A stretch of 64,000 nucleotides of DNA from Amblyomma americanum (lineage: Eukaryota > Arthropoda > Arachnida > Ixodida > Ixodidae), in NCBI RefSeq assembly GCF_052857255.1, contig NC_135497.1:350564799-350628798 (forward strand). Direction: 5' to 3'. Position 1 is the stretch's first letter. Each line of letters begins with the position of its first letter. The translations under genes and the position numbers were made by a program. The notes beneath the pieces were generated by a model. It saw only the letters and a program-made list of their open reading frames with translations. It was not told where the DNA came from and did not search any database. Below are positions 32,381 to 42,987 of the stretch, in pieces.

Positions 32381-34030
32381 ACTTATACCCCATCTTTACA
32401 ATGCTCTGACCAGAAGTCTGTTTTGCTGCCTCATGCTGGGCTGACAATTGTTCGTGGCTCCAGCGCTATTTATGTGGCCAACCCGTTCTCCTGCCCTACA
32501 ACTTTACTCCGTGGCCAATCGCTTGGTAGCGTTGCCGTTATCGATCCCGCCTCCGCATACCCCCTCGTCGATAGCGCGGCCGGCCTTCAAGTCAGAGCCA
32601 TTACGCCTTTTTCCATCACGAATCAGTCGTCTGTAGATATTTTTCACTCTTCCGTCGATGCCGGCCTGAGGTCTACCCAACGAGACCAGCTTGTAGCCGT
32701 TCTGCAGCGTTCTCAAGCTTCGTTTGACTACCAGCAACCTTCCTTGGACCGCACCACCACCGTTACCCACTGTACTGACATTGGAACCCATACCCCTTTG
32801 CGCCAGCGTCATTACCGCCTGTCAGCCGCTGAGTGCAGCATCACTGACGTCCAGGTGACCGACATGCATCAGCGTCTGTCGCACAGCCCGTGGGTATCGC
32901 CAGTGGTTCTGGTGAACAAAAAAAGACGGTTCCATCCGTTTCTGCGTGGACTACCGTCGTCTGAATAAGATTACACGCAAGGACGTTTACCCTCTCCCCC
33001 GTATCGACGATGTCCTTGACTGCCTGCAGGGCTCTGAGTTCTTTTCTTCATTGAACTTGCGCTCCGGTTACTGGCAGGTGCCGATGGCGGAGGATGATCG
33101 CCCAAAAACTGCATTCGTCACACTTGACGGGCTCTATGAATTTAACGTCATGCCCTTTCGCCTCTGCATTGCACCCGCCACATTCGAGCGCATGATGGGC
33201 AACATACTCCGAGGGCTCAAATGGCAAACATGCCTTCGTTATCTAGACGACGTTGTAAGCTTTTCTTCGGACTTTCCGTCTCACTTCCAGCGCCTCGAGA
33301 CTGTTCGCTGCCTGGCCGACGCTGGCCTCCAACTTAATTTGAAAAAGTGCCGCTTCAGAGCTCGGCACCTCACCATCCTCGGTCATGTCGTATCGAAGGA
33401 TGACGTTCTCCCGGACCCGGCCAAGCTGCGAGCTGTGGCCGAATTTCCAAAGCCCACTTCTGTGAAAGACCTCCGCAGCTTCGTCGGCCTCTGCTCCTAT
33501 TTCCGCCGCTTTGTCCGCAATTTTGCCACTATCGTTGTCCCCCTGAACAAGCTCCTTTCCATTCACGACCTTTCGGCCTGGTCGCCAGCCTGTGATGAAG
33601 CGTTTACGACACACCGTCGTTTCCTCACCACTCCACCAATTCTGCGTCACTTCAACCCTCGTTCTCCGACGGAACTCCACACCGATGCCAGCGGCGTCGG
33701 CCTCGGTGCAGTACTCGCTCAACTCAAGCAAGGCTTTGACGAATACGTTGTCGCTTACGCTAGCTGGACACTCACAAAAGCTGAAGCCAACTATTCTGTC
33801 ACCGAGGAGTGTTTAGCCATCCTTTGGGCGATCGTCAAATTTCGCCCCTACCTGTACGGACGCCCTTTTGACGTTGTCACCGATCACCACGCCCTCTGTT
33901 GGCTGTCCTCTTTTAAAGATCTCTCTGATCGGCTGGCGTGATCGGCTCTGCGACCCCAAGAGTACGACATTCGCGTTATCTATCGTTCCGGCCGCAAACA
34001 TGCCGATGCTGATGCCCACTCACGTTCCCC
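32381..34030 (+). pseudogene. gypsy reverse transcriptase and RNase H
   Basis: A linker from 32378 leads to [13 protein letters not shown] (RT start, about 32885) and then shifts frame. [45 protein letters not shown] (YLDD, about 33237-33251) and [19 protein letters not shown] follow in one frame to 33941. RNase H is marked by [16 protein letters not shown] and [24 protein letters not shown] at 33939-33941 replaces the Trp codon usual before the 'SALRPQEYD' continuation. The enzyme copies element RNA into DNA; the RT frame itself is unbroken for 331 codons. Confidence 0.82.
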
Positions 34031-34073
34031 TGTACCATTTGAGGCAGCGCCTTGTATATCCGCCCTGCCTTCT

Positions 34074-35390
34074 TTGAAGTTTGAGTTCTCTGACATGGCT
34101 TCCGAGCAACGCAAAGACCCGTGGATCCCTTGCCTTTTTGATCTCCTATCTGGCCAATCGTCTCGACCTCCTTCCCGTGCTCTCCGTCGTCAGTCCCATC
34201 ATTTCGCCATCCGAGATGAGCTCCTTTACCGCCGCAACTATCTCCCGGATGGTCGCAAGTGGCTTCTCGTCATTCCGACACATCTCCGCTCCTTCATTTG
34301 CTCTGTTTACCACGACGATCCACAGTGTGCCCATGCCGAATTCTTGAGGACTTTCACCCGTCTACGACAGCGGTACTACTGGCGTGCTACGTTACTTCGG
34401 GCGGAATGGCCCGTTACGTCCGCCAGTTCGTTCAGTCTTGTACCGCATGCCAGCGACGAAAACATCCACCTCGCCGACCCGCCGCTCCTATGCAGCCGCT
34501 GCCTTGCCAAGTACAGCCTTTCGAGCGTGTTGGCATCGACCTCTAAGGGCCTCTTCCCAGCACATCAACCGGGAACCGCTGGATCATCGTTGCCATCGAC
34601 CACCTTACGCGTTACGCTGAAACATCGCCTTTACCATCCGCTACAGCCCACGGCATTGCATCCTTCATTCTCCATCGCATCATTCTGCGTCATGGTGCGC
34701 CCAAAGAGCTGCTCAGTGATAGAGGTCCGGCCTTCCTCTCAGAAGTTGTAGCTCTCCTTCAGGAATGCAACGTTGTTCACCACACCAGCTCCGCTTACCA
34801 TCCACAGACAAATGGCATGGTTGAGCGTTTTAATCACACCCTCGGCGACAAGCTGACCATGTATGTTGCTTCCGACCATTGTAACTGGGACCGCGTTCTC
34901 CCTTTTGTCACATACGCTTATAACTCCGCAGCCCAAGCCACCACCGGATTCTCTCCGTACTTTCTCCTGTACGGCCGGGAGCCTTCTTGCACAATGGACA
35001 CCATTCTACCTTACCGCCCTGATGTTTCCAAATTTACAACTCTTTCTCAAGCCGCAACTTAAGCCGAAGAATGCCGACAGCTTGCCCGGTCCTTCACTTC
35101 TCACGCCCAGCAGCAGCAGAAAAGCGCCCGTGATCCCCCTGCACTTCCTCCCGTTTACCTTCCTGACTCTTTAGTCTGGCTCTGGGTACCCTCCTCAGGT
35201 CCCGGCCTTTCGTCCAAACTTGTTAGCAAATACCAGGGACTCTACCGTATTCATCAGCAGACATCCCCCGTCAATTACCTCATCGAACCCCTTACGCCAT
35301 CCCCTGATCATCGCCGCCGAGGCCGCGAAAGTGTCCACACGACCGGCCTCAAACCTTGCTACGACCCCGCTTTCGTCACATCGCCCTAGG
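34074..35390 (+). pseudogene. gypsy integrase
   Basis: The N-terminal zinc site is split between [20 protein letters not shown] and CTACQRRK (HHCC). The catalytic core shows FERVGIDL (first Asp, then a stop), LLSDRGPAF (second Asp) and NGMVERFNHTLGDKL (Glu). The C-terminal domain contains VWLWVPSSGPGLSSKLVSKY and ends with a TAG near 35390. All three catalytic residues are present but lie in three different frames. Confidence 0.75.
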
Positions 35391-35424
35391 GCTCCAGGAT
35401 GGCGCCCTTTCGCTCCTGGAGAAT

Positions 35425-35719
35425 TGTAAGACTGGACACGGGATTTAGAATCTTCAGAGGCTGGCGCTCAACGAAGGAGACGACGAGAAGCGCCGAACAC
35501 TGCGAAGCTCGAGCGCCGAACACTCTGAAGCTCGAGCGCCGAATGCTCGGTCGCTCATGTGTACTCTGGACTGAATGCGGTCTCTGATCTGTGCCTGGAC
35601 GGTTCTGCTGGTTGTTCGTGACGCTGTGCTTATTACTTCGCTGTGTTCTTATTACTGTGGTGTGCTGTGTCTGCTGTATTAGTAGTGTGCTGTGTTCCTA
35701 TTACACTATTAAATTAACA
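35425..35719 (+). repeat. 3' LTR of the nested gypsy element
   Basis: It starts TGTAAGACTGG and ends AAATTAACA, directly followed by LINE RNase H coding sequence. It contains internal direct repeats of about 23 bp (agcgccgaacactgcgaagc and variants at 35490-35550). The 5' LTR is absent. Confidence 0.6.
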
Positions 35720-36775
35720 ATAGCTACTCACGCCTCACAATGTGATGAAAAGGCAGGGGCGGGAATATATTGCCCGTTTTTAGATCTGTATTTTTCTGGG
35801 CGGCTTCCAGACTATACCCCAATTTTCCAAGCGGAGTTTCTGGCTGTGGTGCTTGCTCTTAAAAATTAGAGCCCGCTTTCTCTTCAATGGCTCTCATTAC
35901 AGACTCTTTCTTTTCGTTCGTCCCTTGCTTCGGCTGTGGATTCGCCAATGTTAAACACATTTCATTCATTAGTTCTTCTGCATTTAAGCCTTGTTCACAT
36001 GATATGTGTGTCAGGTCATAGCATTGTGACAGCCAATGAAGTTGCTGGCTGCCTGAAAAAGGCATTCCTGAATGTCCCCGTGCTACCTATCAATCCAGCT
36101 ACAGCGTACATCACAGCAGCGAGGTTTCGAAGACAGAATTTGTTAAGAATGACAACTGAATCTGTTTTCAGGTGTGAGGATTACTTGCACCGGAAGTATT
36201 CATGACGCAGGAAATCAAGGCATTCACGGCAGCTTGAGGTATATTTTTCTGGGCTCCACTGCCGCATCCCACTCTTTAATCTTGATTTGCAATGGTCTGG
36301 TTTGGCGCTTAATCCGGTCTGCGTATTCTGTGGTCAGCACCAAAGCATAGACAATTTTTTGTTGTTTTGTCGCCGGTACACCATGATGAGAAGATGGTTT
36401 TTAGAGAAACCACTAAACAGCTTGGCCTTTGTTTGAGCAACCCAGTAATGTTGTCGTTTCGGTACAGCCACAAGTCTCTTTTAACCACCGTCCAAAAATT
36501 TTAATGGAATCAAATTGGCTACCTTGGTAACTTTATTTCTTTCAATATTGTTTTTTTTCTTACTATTATCATTTAACCACTTGGCTATAAACATCAGTCT
36601 CGGCCTCTTGTGCGTGGGTTATGCATTTCCCGTTTGATTTCAATCTTCATTTTTGTTTTTTCTTCCTTCCTCAGCATTCATTTTATTTTCGTCCAGGAAA
36701 TAATTATCTGAAAAACTCTCTCTTCCCCCAATTCTTAGCCAATCCCCCTATAGGGGCACGTGCCATTGTATGAGG
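35720..36775 (+). mobile_element. LINE 3, RNase H and 3' end (3' part of split copy)
   Basis: The frame resumes with THASQCDEKAGAGIYCPFL (RNase H start; the catalytic Asp of TDAS is His). It continues FQAEFLAVVLALKN, the second catalytic Glu region. Later pieces give VSGHSIVTANEVAG (the 'GH.G..GNE.AD' motif, eroded) and the terminal zinc motif CVFCGQHQSIDNFLLFCRRY at about 36325-36390. The element ends in a CAA-repeat tail near 36766-36787. A short stretch of RT-RNase H linker is missing at the gypsy insertion. Confidence 0.75.
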
Positions 36776-36789
36776 GCAACAACAACATC

Positions 36790-38650
36790 TCGTGCGCACT
36801 CTTTCTGCCTCCCTCTCAAACATTCGATGGTTTGAACGCAGACACTACGCCGAGTGTTCCTTCTTTCGCGAGGCGTAGAAATGCAGCGTGCCTCTGTCAA
36901 GAACTCTCCGACTGACCATCCGCATTCTGCAATGTCGACAGCGCTGCGGCTAATGGCTGCGACATGTTGGTGCCGCGCTGCCGGCCGGGCAGGAATTGGG
37001 CAACGACCGGGGGAACTCATGACACACCTTGCCCTTTCCGGAGCTGTCCTTTGGGTGCGCAACCGCCATCAAGCTCGGCGAGGGACCCCTAGTCACGGTC
37101 CTACTCTCCGACAGCAAACAAGGATGTGCAGTTGGCCGAAGCTGCAGAGCTTCGATTCGATGGCCACCCCTGCTGCACGAAAGGGAGAGATCCCAGCCTG
37201 GCAGAGCCGTCAGCCGTCTCCCGAGCCACCATCGCGGGGCTTTGACATCGAAGGTCTCTCTGGTGAGTTTATGACCAGACCATAGCACTGAAACATTGCG
37301 AGATTTTTCTAATATTTGGCCCAGAAATTGTTGGTTTGCACATTAGTCTAAATTGGCCAACCAGTGGTCTTTTGCATGCTGCATTAGAAAAAATTAGTAG
37401 AGCCAAAATCACAGGCTTAGCGCATTAGTCAGCAAAAGCTTGTTAGAATTGGCAACGTTTCCGGCGGATAAGGTCGGTCTGGCGCTTGCTTGTAACGTCG
37501 GTGGTAGCGCTGGCACAAGCATATTTATACACATTTTATGCACGCGATGCGCCATCCAGACGTACAAATAGCTACATGGCTTGGCCTTTCTTTTTCGTGC
37601 ACGTTTACATACCTGGCTTTCCCTCTCTTTTCGGGCGCGTTTAGCTGCTTGGCTTTCACTTCTTAGTTTCGAGCACGTTTAGGCTGTAGAGGACGAGGAG
37701 AGGAGGCGCGGATCAAGAGGGCACCACCGCGGGTCGGACACAGAGATCCCTCACACCCGCGCGGCGCGGCATGATCAAAATATCTAGTTGCTCTTCTCCC
37801 TCTCTCTCTCTCTCTCTCTCGTTCCCTCCGCGCTCTTTTACCGAATTCGTTTCTGTTTTTGTGAAGAAAATCAGTATGCTTGGAATCTCCACACTTGTCA
37901 GAACGTCTCTTTTTATCCTGCAGTGAGGAAAAACCCCTTGCTATGAGGTACTTGGTCCAAACTCTATGTTTCAAACTCATTTAGCCACTGCGCTTCGCCG
38001 CTTTATGAGCCAGCCCCCTTGCTTGCGGTGCTGACTTGCACGTTCAGATCGGATGTCAACACACTATCGACATTCCGGTCAGAATAGAGAATATGCAGTT
38101 CTGCCGCCATTCCGAATCTGTGTGCACTCCAGCGCGAACACTTCGTGTGCGTCCGTCATGGTCACCTGTCGTTCGCACTTCGTCAACACGGCATTGTACT
38201 CCTTGCAGCGTTCGCAAGTCTTATGCGGCTGCTATTAGGTGGTCTGTTCCACCATCGTGTCTGCTGAATTTCCTCTTCCCGCCCTTCAACCAGCGCGCTA
38301 TCCATCTAGCTCTCCTGCCTCCACGACGAGCAATCCGCCGTACCGCTATCGCTCTCTGTGCACTCCGACCTCCCTGCCAACCTCCCCTCCCAACACCACG
38401 GTTCCAGCTGCCGTAGTCGCAGCTGGCTACGTCAGCTACGCCCGCTGCGGCCTTAACAGCGTTTCCCTGTCCTACTCGACTGTGCGCTCCCCTCGGCTAG
38501 TGTCAAAGCAAATGGTGGCTCTCGTTCGCTACTTTTAATCTCTCCTGTCAACGGGAGAGAGTGAATGTGGTGCTCGTACGCATTACGTCTGTCTACGCTT
38601 CAAAGCTTATTTTCGGTTAATACAGTTTTTTTTAAATCAAGTCAGCAAAT
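36790..38650. other. 1.9 kb with no assignable gene; (TC)n microsatellite
   Basis: GC-rich open frames at 36854-37285 and 38036-38538 are Ser/Pro/Arg-rich, overlap in several frames, and match nothing I recognise. A (TC)10 tract lies at about 37801-37820. The 38239-38538 frame ends ...VALVRYF at TAA and could be an unrecognised element fragment. Confidence 0.4.
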
Positions 38651-38661
38651 CTAAGTAGTTT

Positions 38662-38730
38662 ATTCATGATTTGAACAGCGCGAACTACAAGGGACAAGAA
38701 AAGAAGGGAAAACAGGACAAGCGCTGACTC
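38662..38730 (+). repeat. left 69 bp inverted repeat of PLE 2
   Basis: It is identical to the reverse complement of 40505-40573 (69/69). The middle is a purine-rich tract (aagggacaagaaaagaaggg) ending aacaggacaagcgctgactc. That composition is echoed in fold-back insertion C (42639-42730). Confidence 0.9.
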
Positions 38731-38829
38731 GCAACTAAAAGGTTTATTCAATGAAACCTTCTTATATGAAGAAACAATCAAAGGGAAAAAACAACACAAA
38801 AAACTAAAAACCATGAAACGTAACATTCG

Positions 38830-40467
38830 TCAGGTGCTCCCGAGATAATTAATCTCCCTATCGCAAAGGAACACAGAAGGTTTGCTGACGCACTTCAGTT
38901 GATCCCCTGCGATGTGAAAAGCCTCGACAACTTCTCGTGTCGTCTGATCACTGTGGGTGTATAGCACACGGGTTTGATTGAATAATGCAGTGCATTTTTT
39001 CTTTTTCTTTTTCATGACTTTACATTCTAGACAATGTTTGACCAAATGCGAAAGGTCATCACCATTGTTTAAGTTGTTCCTGTGCTCTTGTAGGCGCTTG
39101 TTAAGGCAACGCCCTGTCTGACCAATGTAACGCGCTCCACAGGAAAGGGGTACACTGTATACGACACATGTTTTACATGCCACAAACTTATCCCTGTGCG
39201 CAACGCCACATCCTTCTTTTTTCTCCTTGGCCTCTTTCTTTCTTTCAATGGCAGGGCATATCTGTTTGAGCTTGACGGGGGCTGTAAGGAACACGCCAAC
39301 TTTGTACCTACTTGCTACGTTCTTTTGTCCGTGGGAGACGCGGTGAACATATGGCAAAACGGCAAATTCCTTCTTTTCAGGCTGGACGTCTGTCGTAAGC
39401 GGAGTGGCCAGACGCTTTAATGACTGAATTAAACGAGAACACGCCCCTGCTATCATCTGGTCTTGATATCCAGCAAACTTAACCCTAGACAACTGGGTCT
39501 GGAAGCTATCTTGAATGGTGTGATGACAGGACTTGGTCAGAGCACTTCGCAAGCAGGAACTGATAATGCTATTTTTTACCAATTTGGAATGACCGGAGTG
39601 AGAATTAAGAAGTGTCTTTGACGACCTCGGGTTATACTTCCAGCAAACATGGTTCTGCTCGAAATGCAGCCGCAAGTCTAAAAACTGCAGTTCGTCGTTA
39701 ACTGGTGCCTCAAACGTGAACTGTAACCCCGACCCACACTCCCTGAACACTTTTAGAATGTCAACCATTCGAGCCGGAAAACGCCCACGTTCTACAAAAA
39801 TAAGATAGTCATCGACATATCTGACAGTCTTGAGATGTAGGCCAGACAGGTTCTTTTCCAGATCCCTGTCAACGTACAACAGAAAAATGTCACTTAAGAC
39901 AGGGGCGACGCTGGACCCGATGCACACTCCTGATTTCTGCGCAAATAGCTTGCCTTGCCATCCTATGAAAGTGGAATGCAAATAAAACCGTACCAATTCA
40001 AGGAAGTTTTCCACAGACATCCCGCATCGTGTTACGAACGCCATTTCGTCATTATCATCTGTAATATACCTTTTCACACGCTTTAGCAGGCAGTCATGTG
40101 GAAGGCTATAATACAGGTCTGTGACATCGATACTGAAGGCTGCACAGGCACTCGGGTTGTTCTCCTTCAAGAAGGAAACGAGGGCGTCGGAGTTGGGGAT
40201 CTTGAGAGGGTCGAATGCATCCACGGACGAAAGATGCCGTTGCAAAAATTTTGACACGTGGTGTTGCCATGTGCTCCTTTCCGATACAATCGCTCTGAAG
40301 GGTAAGTCAACTTTATGCGTCTTCGCGGTGAAAAATATGTCCAGGTGCAATTTCTTGCACTGCCCAACCTGCTTGGCCAAGCGTTCGAGGCCGAGAGTGT
40401 TCAGAAGGGAGACGCCTTGCTCCTTGACCTTGGCCTCTTTCAGCGGAGACAACTCGAAGTTCTTCAT
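38830..40467 (-). CDS. PLE reverse transcriptase with GIY-YIG domain, intact 545-codon frame
   Basis: ATG at 40467; no stop for 545 codons. RT core: FFTAKTHKVDLPFRAIVSER (residues about 46-65), then AAFSIDVTDLYYSLPHD (about 110), SGVCIGSSVAPVLSDIFL (about 180) and KTVRYVDDYLIFVERG (YVDD, about 218). LQFLDLRLHFEQ follows near residue 262. The C-terminal GIY-YIG nuclease is CVVYSVPLSCGARYIGQTGR (about 430-450) with KRLQEHRNN, preceded by a CCH-type spacing, and is followed by a Lys run. The PLE protein nicks DNA and primes reverse transcription. Compared with the roughly 800-residue family norm, the N-terminal 250 or so residues before the RT are missing, so the ATG is probably an internal Met of the parent protein. 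Confidence 0.82.
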   Translation of the reverse strand: MKNFELSPLKEAKVKEQGVSLLNTLGLERLAKQVGQCKKLHLDIFFTAKTHKVDLPFRAIVSERSTWQHHVSKFLQRHLSSVDAFDPLKIPNSDALVSFLKENNPSACAAFSIDVTDLYYSLPHDCLLKRVKRYITDDNDEMAFVTRCGMSVENFLELVRFYLHSTFIGWQGKLFAQKSGVCIGSSVAPVLSDIFLLYVDRDLEKNLSGLHLKTVRYVDDYLIFVERGRFPARMVDILKVFRECGSGLQFTFEAPVNDELQFLDLRLHFEQNHVCWKYNPRSSKTLLNSHSGHSKLVKNSIISSCLRSALTKSCHHTIQDSFQTQLSRVKFAGYQDQMIAGACSRLIQSLKRLATPLTTDVQPEKKEFAVLPYVHRVSHGQKNVASRYKVGVFLTAPVKLKQICPAIERKKEAKEKKEGCGVAHRDKFVACKTCVVYSVPLSCGARYIGQTGRCLNKRLQEHRNNLNNGDDLSHLVKHCLECKVMKKKKKKCTALFNQTRVLYTHSDQTTREVVEAFHIAGDQLKCVSKPSVFLCDREINYLGST

Positions 40468-40504
40468 GACCGCGGCCAGGGCTTTTTCTTGGAATTGGCT
40501 TTCA

Positions 40505-40573
40505 GAGTCAGCGCTTGTCCTGTTTTCCCTTCTTTTCTTGTCCCTTGTAGTTCGCGCTGTTCAAATCATGAAT
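40505..40573 (-). repeat. right 69 bp inverted repeat of PLE 2
   Basis: The partner of 38662-38730. Its outer end leads into the unpaired 30-base tail with 'accaactcgcccaaa', the motif shared with the fold-back insertions at 18.05 and 59.47 kb. Confidence 0.9.
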
Positions 40574-40615
40574 ATCTACCAACTCGCCCAAATGAACGTT
40601 TTGCTAAGTAGTTTA

Positions 40616-41993
40616 TGTTGTTCTGCCAAAAGAGTTCAGCTCGGAAATACCGTTTCGACATACCGCCGTCTACTTGTCCTCTCTCCAAAAGAATTCACGC
40701 GCAGGGCAGTCCCAACTGGTATCAGAATCAAGAGCTGTGCGACGCATTGTGTTGGTATTATTCTCTGTCGTTTTGCTGTTGAATTGCCCCTCTTTGACCT
40801 TTTATCTGATAAAGAAAAAATGGCGCTTCGAATAACTTTTCTCCCGCGTAAATGACATTGTGCTTCCTGAACGCGGGTGTTTGCCATGTGGACGTTACTT
40901 TTGCCTTTTCGCTCGCAAACACTACATTACACTTCATCCTCTAACATTTTTCGCGCAGCGAACAACGTTGGCTCGGCTCGCTGGTGCACGTGGAGCAGGA
41001 CGTGTCTAGCTTTCCACGGGCACCCAGTGCGCCTTGGCGACCTCAGCAACAGCGTCATCGCCTGACCCTTTCGCGAACACTACAGCTACCATTACCAAGG
41101 CGCTAGAGGTGGACCGACCCGGAGGGCCAGCAAGATGCTGCACGCTTATCTTTGGAAGTGGCTCTCGGCTGCTTTTCCCCGTCCTCACGCGTGAGTGGCA
41201 CCTCGCTGGAGCCTACATACTGTTATATCTAGAGCAGATTTGAAACAAAAGGTTTTAGTGCACAAAGAAAAGTTTACACAGAGTACAGTTTATACACATT
41301 AGCGGCAAGCCTACGAATTGGTTAGAAGCCACTTCCCTTCTTGAATTGGTGTCCCGGCTTGAAATAGGGTAAATGAAAAGAGGGTCGCTGCTGCCAATGA
41401 AGGAGTGGAGAGAAACTTGGCTGCCGTGCTTTCGACCAACCGGAATGTCAGGCGTGTGCTACTCTGCTACTCGGTGGCATATTATTTATATAAACAAAAC
41501 CAGAATGAAACCAAGTTCGACGTAGATTGTTTCCACACAGAGACATAAAAACAGAAATACGTTTATAACACATTTTTATGTCTTTATCGCGATGGTTTTG
41601 CTTCCTTGCGTTAATTCTTCTAGCTGCCTTGCCGTAAATTTGAATAATTTATTTATGTTTAGAGGTAATCTCAATTGTGGCTGAGCTAGTAATCCATTCT
41701 GAGGAGCGCCGGACCATGCGGTGTTAGCTCGCACATTCTTTTTAACGCGATGGAGGTAAATGCCCTGTTCCCCAGAAAATTCGGCATCGGCGGGTTGAGC
41801 AAAATTAGGGTTGAGCTTGGTGGCTCAGGTGCGCACTTCCGGAGATAGAACCTAGTTCAGCAGCAGCTTAGGTCACGCGACCTTGTGGTGTCATCACAGC
41901 CTGCCCAACGGATTGTCAGCAAACTGACTACCGTAGCAGGTGACAATTGGTGGTTTATCGCGAAAAGTTGCTCCGGAAGAGCAGAGAAACAAG
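40616..41993. other. 1.4 kb with no gene seen
   Basis: It begins with the pre-insertion flank of PLE 2. No exon, repeat family or RNA gene was recognised. Moderately GC-rich to 41.2 kb, then AT-rich. Confidence 0.45.
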
Positions 41994-42987
41994 CAGGGGT
42001 GTAGCCAAGGGGGGGAGGCTTGTGGGGCTGCAGCCCCCCCCCCCGAATTTTTTTCGAACAGTCACGCATCGCTGACCAAAACAACCACCGGCGCCGGAAG
42101 TAATTCTGGATTTTGTCACCCACAGTGTCTTTTTCAGACTAAGAAAAACATTTTTGGCGCGAAAATTGCTAATTCGGGTTGGCATTCGTGGAAACGCAAT
42201 GCACTTGGAGTCATGTAACGCAAGGGGCTCGACCCTAGCAGAAACTTTCAAGGCCCTGTCAATGGCTCGCTGTTGAGACTAAAGTTTCGGTGCAATTACT
42301 CGCAATACATGAGCGGTGATAGCTGCTGCTGCGCAGTAAAAAGGACACCGTCACTGAGATTTTTCTCTGCCCGTCGCATATCTACAAAATGTAAAGATCC
42401 TTGAACGACAAACATTCATTAAAATATTTGTCCTCTACTTGCTAATTTCATGGCGTTTACGTTTTTCATATGAGCGGCATGCACTGCTTTGCTGGTTCCG
42501 GACGGATATAGTTCTAGACTTCGTGTGTTATTTTCTTTACTTATTAAATATGCAAAAAACATGGAAGCATTGGTATCAGTTATGTCTCCCATGAGTGAAC
42601 GATAAGGGGATAGTTGGTATGACATGATTACAAGACATAAAACTGAGCAGGGGACAAGCCAGAAGAGGAGCAAACAGGACGAGCTCGTCCTGTTTCTTTC
42701 TCTTCTGTGTCTTGTACCCTGCATAGTTTTCGATTTTTTATTCATGTCTGCCACGATTTTTAAGACATACGAATATATTTTTGTATTTTAAAAGATACAT
42801 ATTTAACTTGTCTAGACAGTGCGTAGCGTTATATAATACGCAATGGCATTGTCAATGGCAATGGCAGTGCAGTTATTATGTTATTATTGTTGCGTTTTAT
42901 CCTTCCACCAACTCTATGAGGAGCCGCGCTGCAACATGAGCCCCCCCCCCCCCCCTTCCCCGAACAAAATTTCTGGCTACGCCACTG
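41994..42987. mobile_element. possible DNA element with CAGTGGCGTAGCCA-type terminal inverted repeats
   Basis: The left end reads CAGGGGTGTAGCCA and the right end, on the minus strand, CAGTGGCGTAGCCA (12/14). Both are followed inward by G runs and an 'aatttt' block (left: gccccccccccccgaattttt on plus; right: aaattttgttcgggga on minus). The inverted arrangement and 994 bp spacing fit a MITE-like non-autonomous transposon. No target duplication was found, so they could be two independent fragments. Fold-back C lies inside it. Confidence 0.45.
42608..42756. mobile_element. fold-back insertion C (PLE-type hairpin)
   Basis: Arms of about 45 bases at 42639-42683 and 42684-42730 meet at the palindrome gacgagctcgtc with no loop. 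The arm sequence (caggggacaagccagaagag, then caaacaggac) resembles the inverted repeat of PLE 2. Outside the arms, agttggtatgacatgatta (42612-42630) and ttcatgtctgccacg (42741-42755) are opposite-strand versions of the PLE tail, so this copy appears symmetric. A target duplication is not evident. Confidence 0.55.

Larger units (their letters stand above)
30826..35719 (+). mobile_element. Ty3/gypsy retrotransposon inserted in LINE 3, 5'-truncated
   Basis: Order on plus: gag with CCHC knuckle, protease, reverse transcriptase, RNase H, integrase, 3' LTR. The 5' LTR and the beginning of gag are missing at the junction with LINE coding sequence (about 30825). The right end is a TG...CA LTR directly abutting LINE RNase H sequence. 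All enzyme domains are recognisable, but each is interrupted. Confidence 0.82.
38663..40603 (-). mobile_element. Penelope-like element 2 with 12 bp target duplication
   Basis: The 12-base direct repeat ctaagtagttta at 38651-38662 and 40604-40615 is identical and brackets 1941 bp, defining both ends. Inside, a 69-base sequence at 38662-38730 is repeated in perfect inverted orientation at 40505-40573. The minus-strand ORF lies between them. The outermost 30 bases at the right (40574-40603, atctaccaactcgcccaaat...) have no partner at the left. The identical duplication and perfect inverted repeats imply a recent insertion, although the coding region is 5'-truncated. Confidence 0.85.

Noticed and set aside
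36854..37285. 143-codon plus-strand open frame
   Set aside because: GC-rich, with competing open frames on both strands and no motif or splice context.
38036..38538. Two overlapping Ser/Pro-rich plus-strand proteins
   Set aside because: Neither frame has a recognisable domain or codon pattern, and both end before any splice signal.
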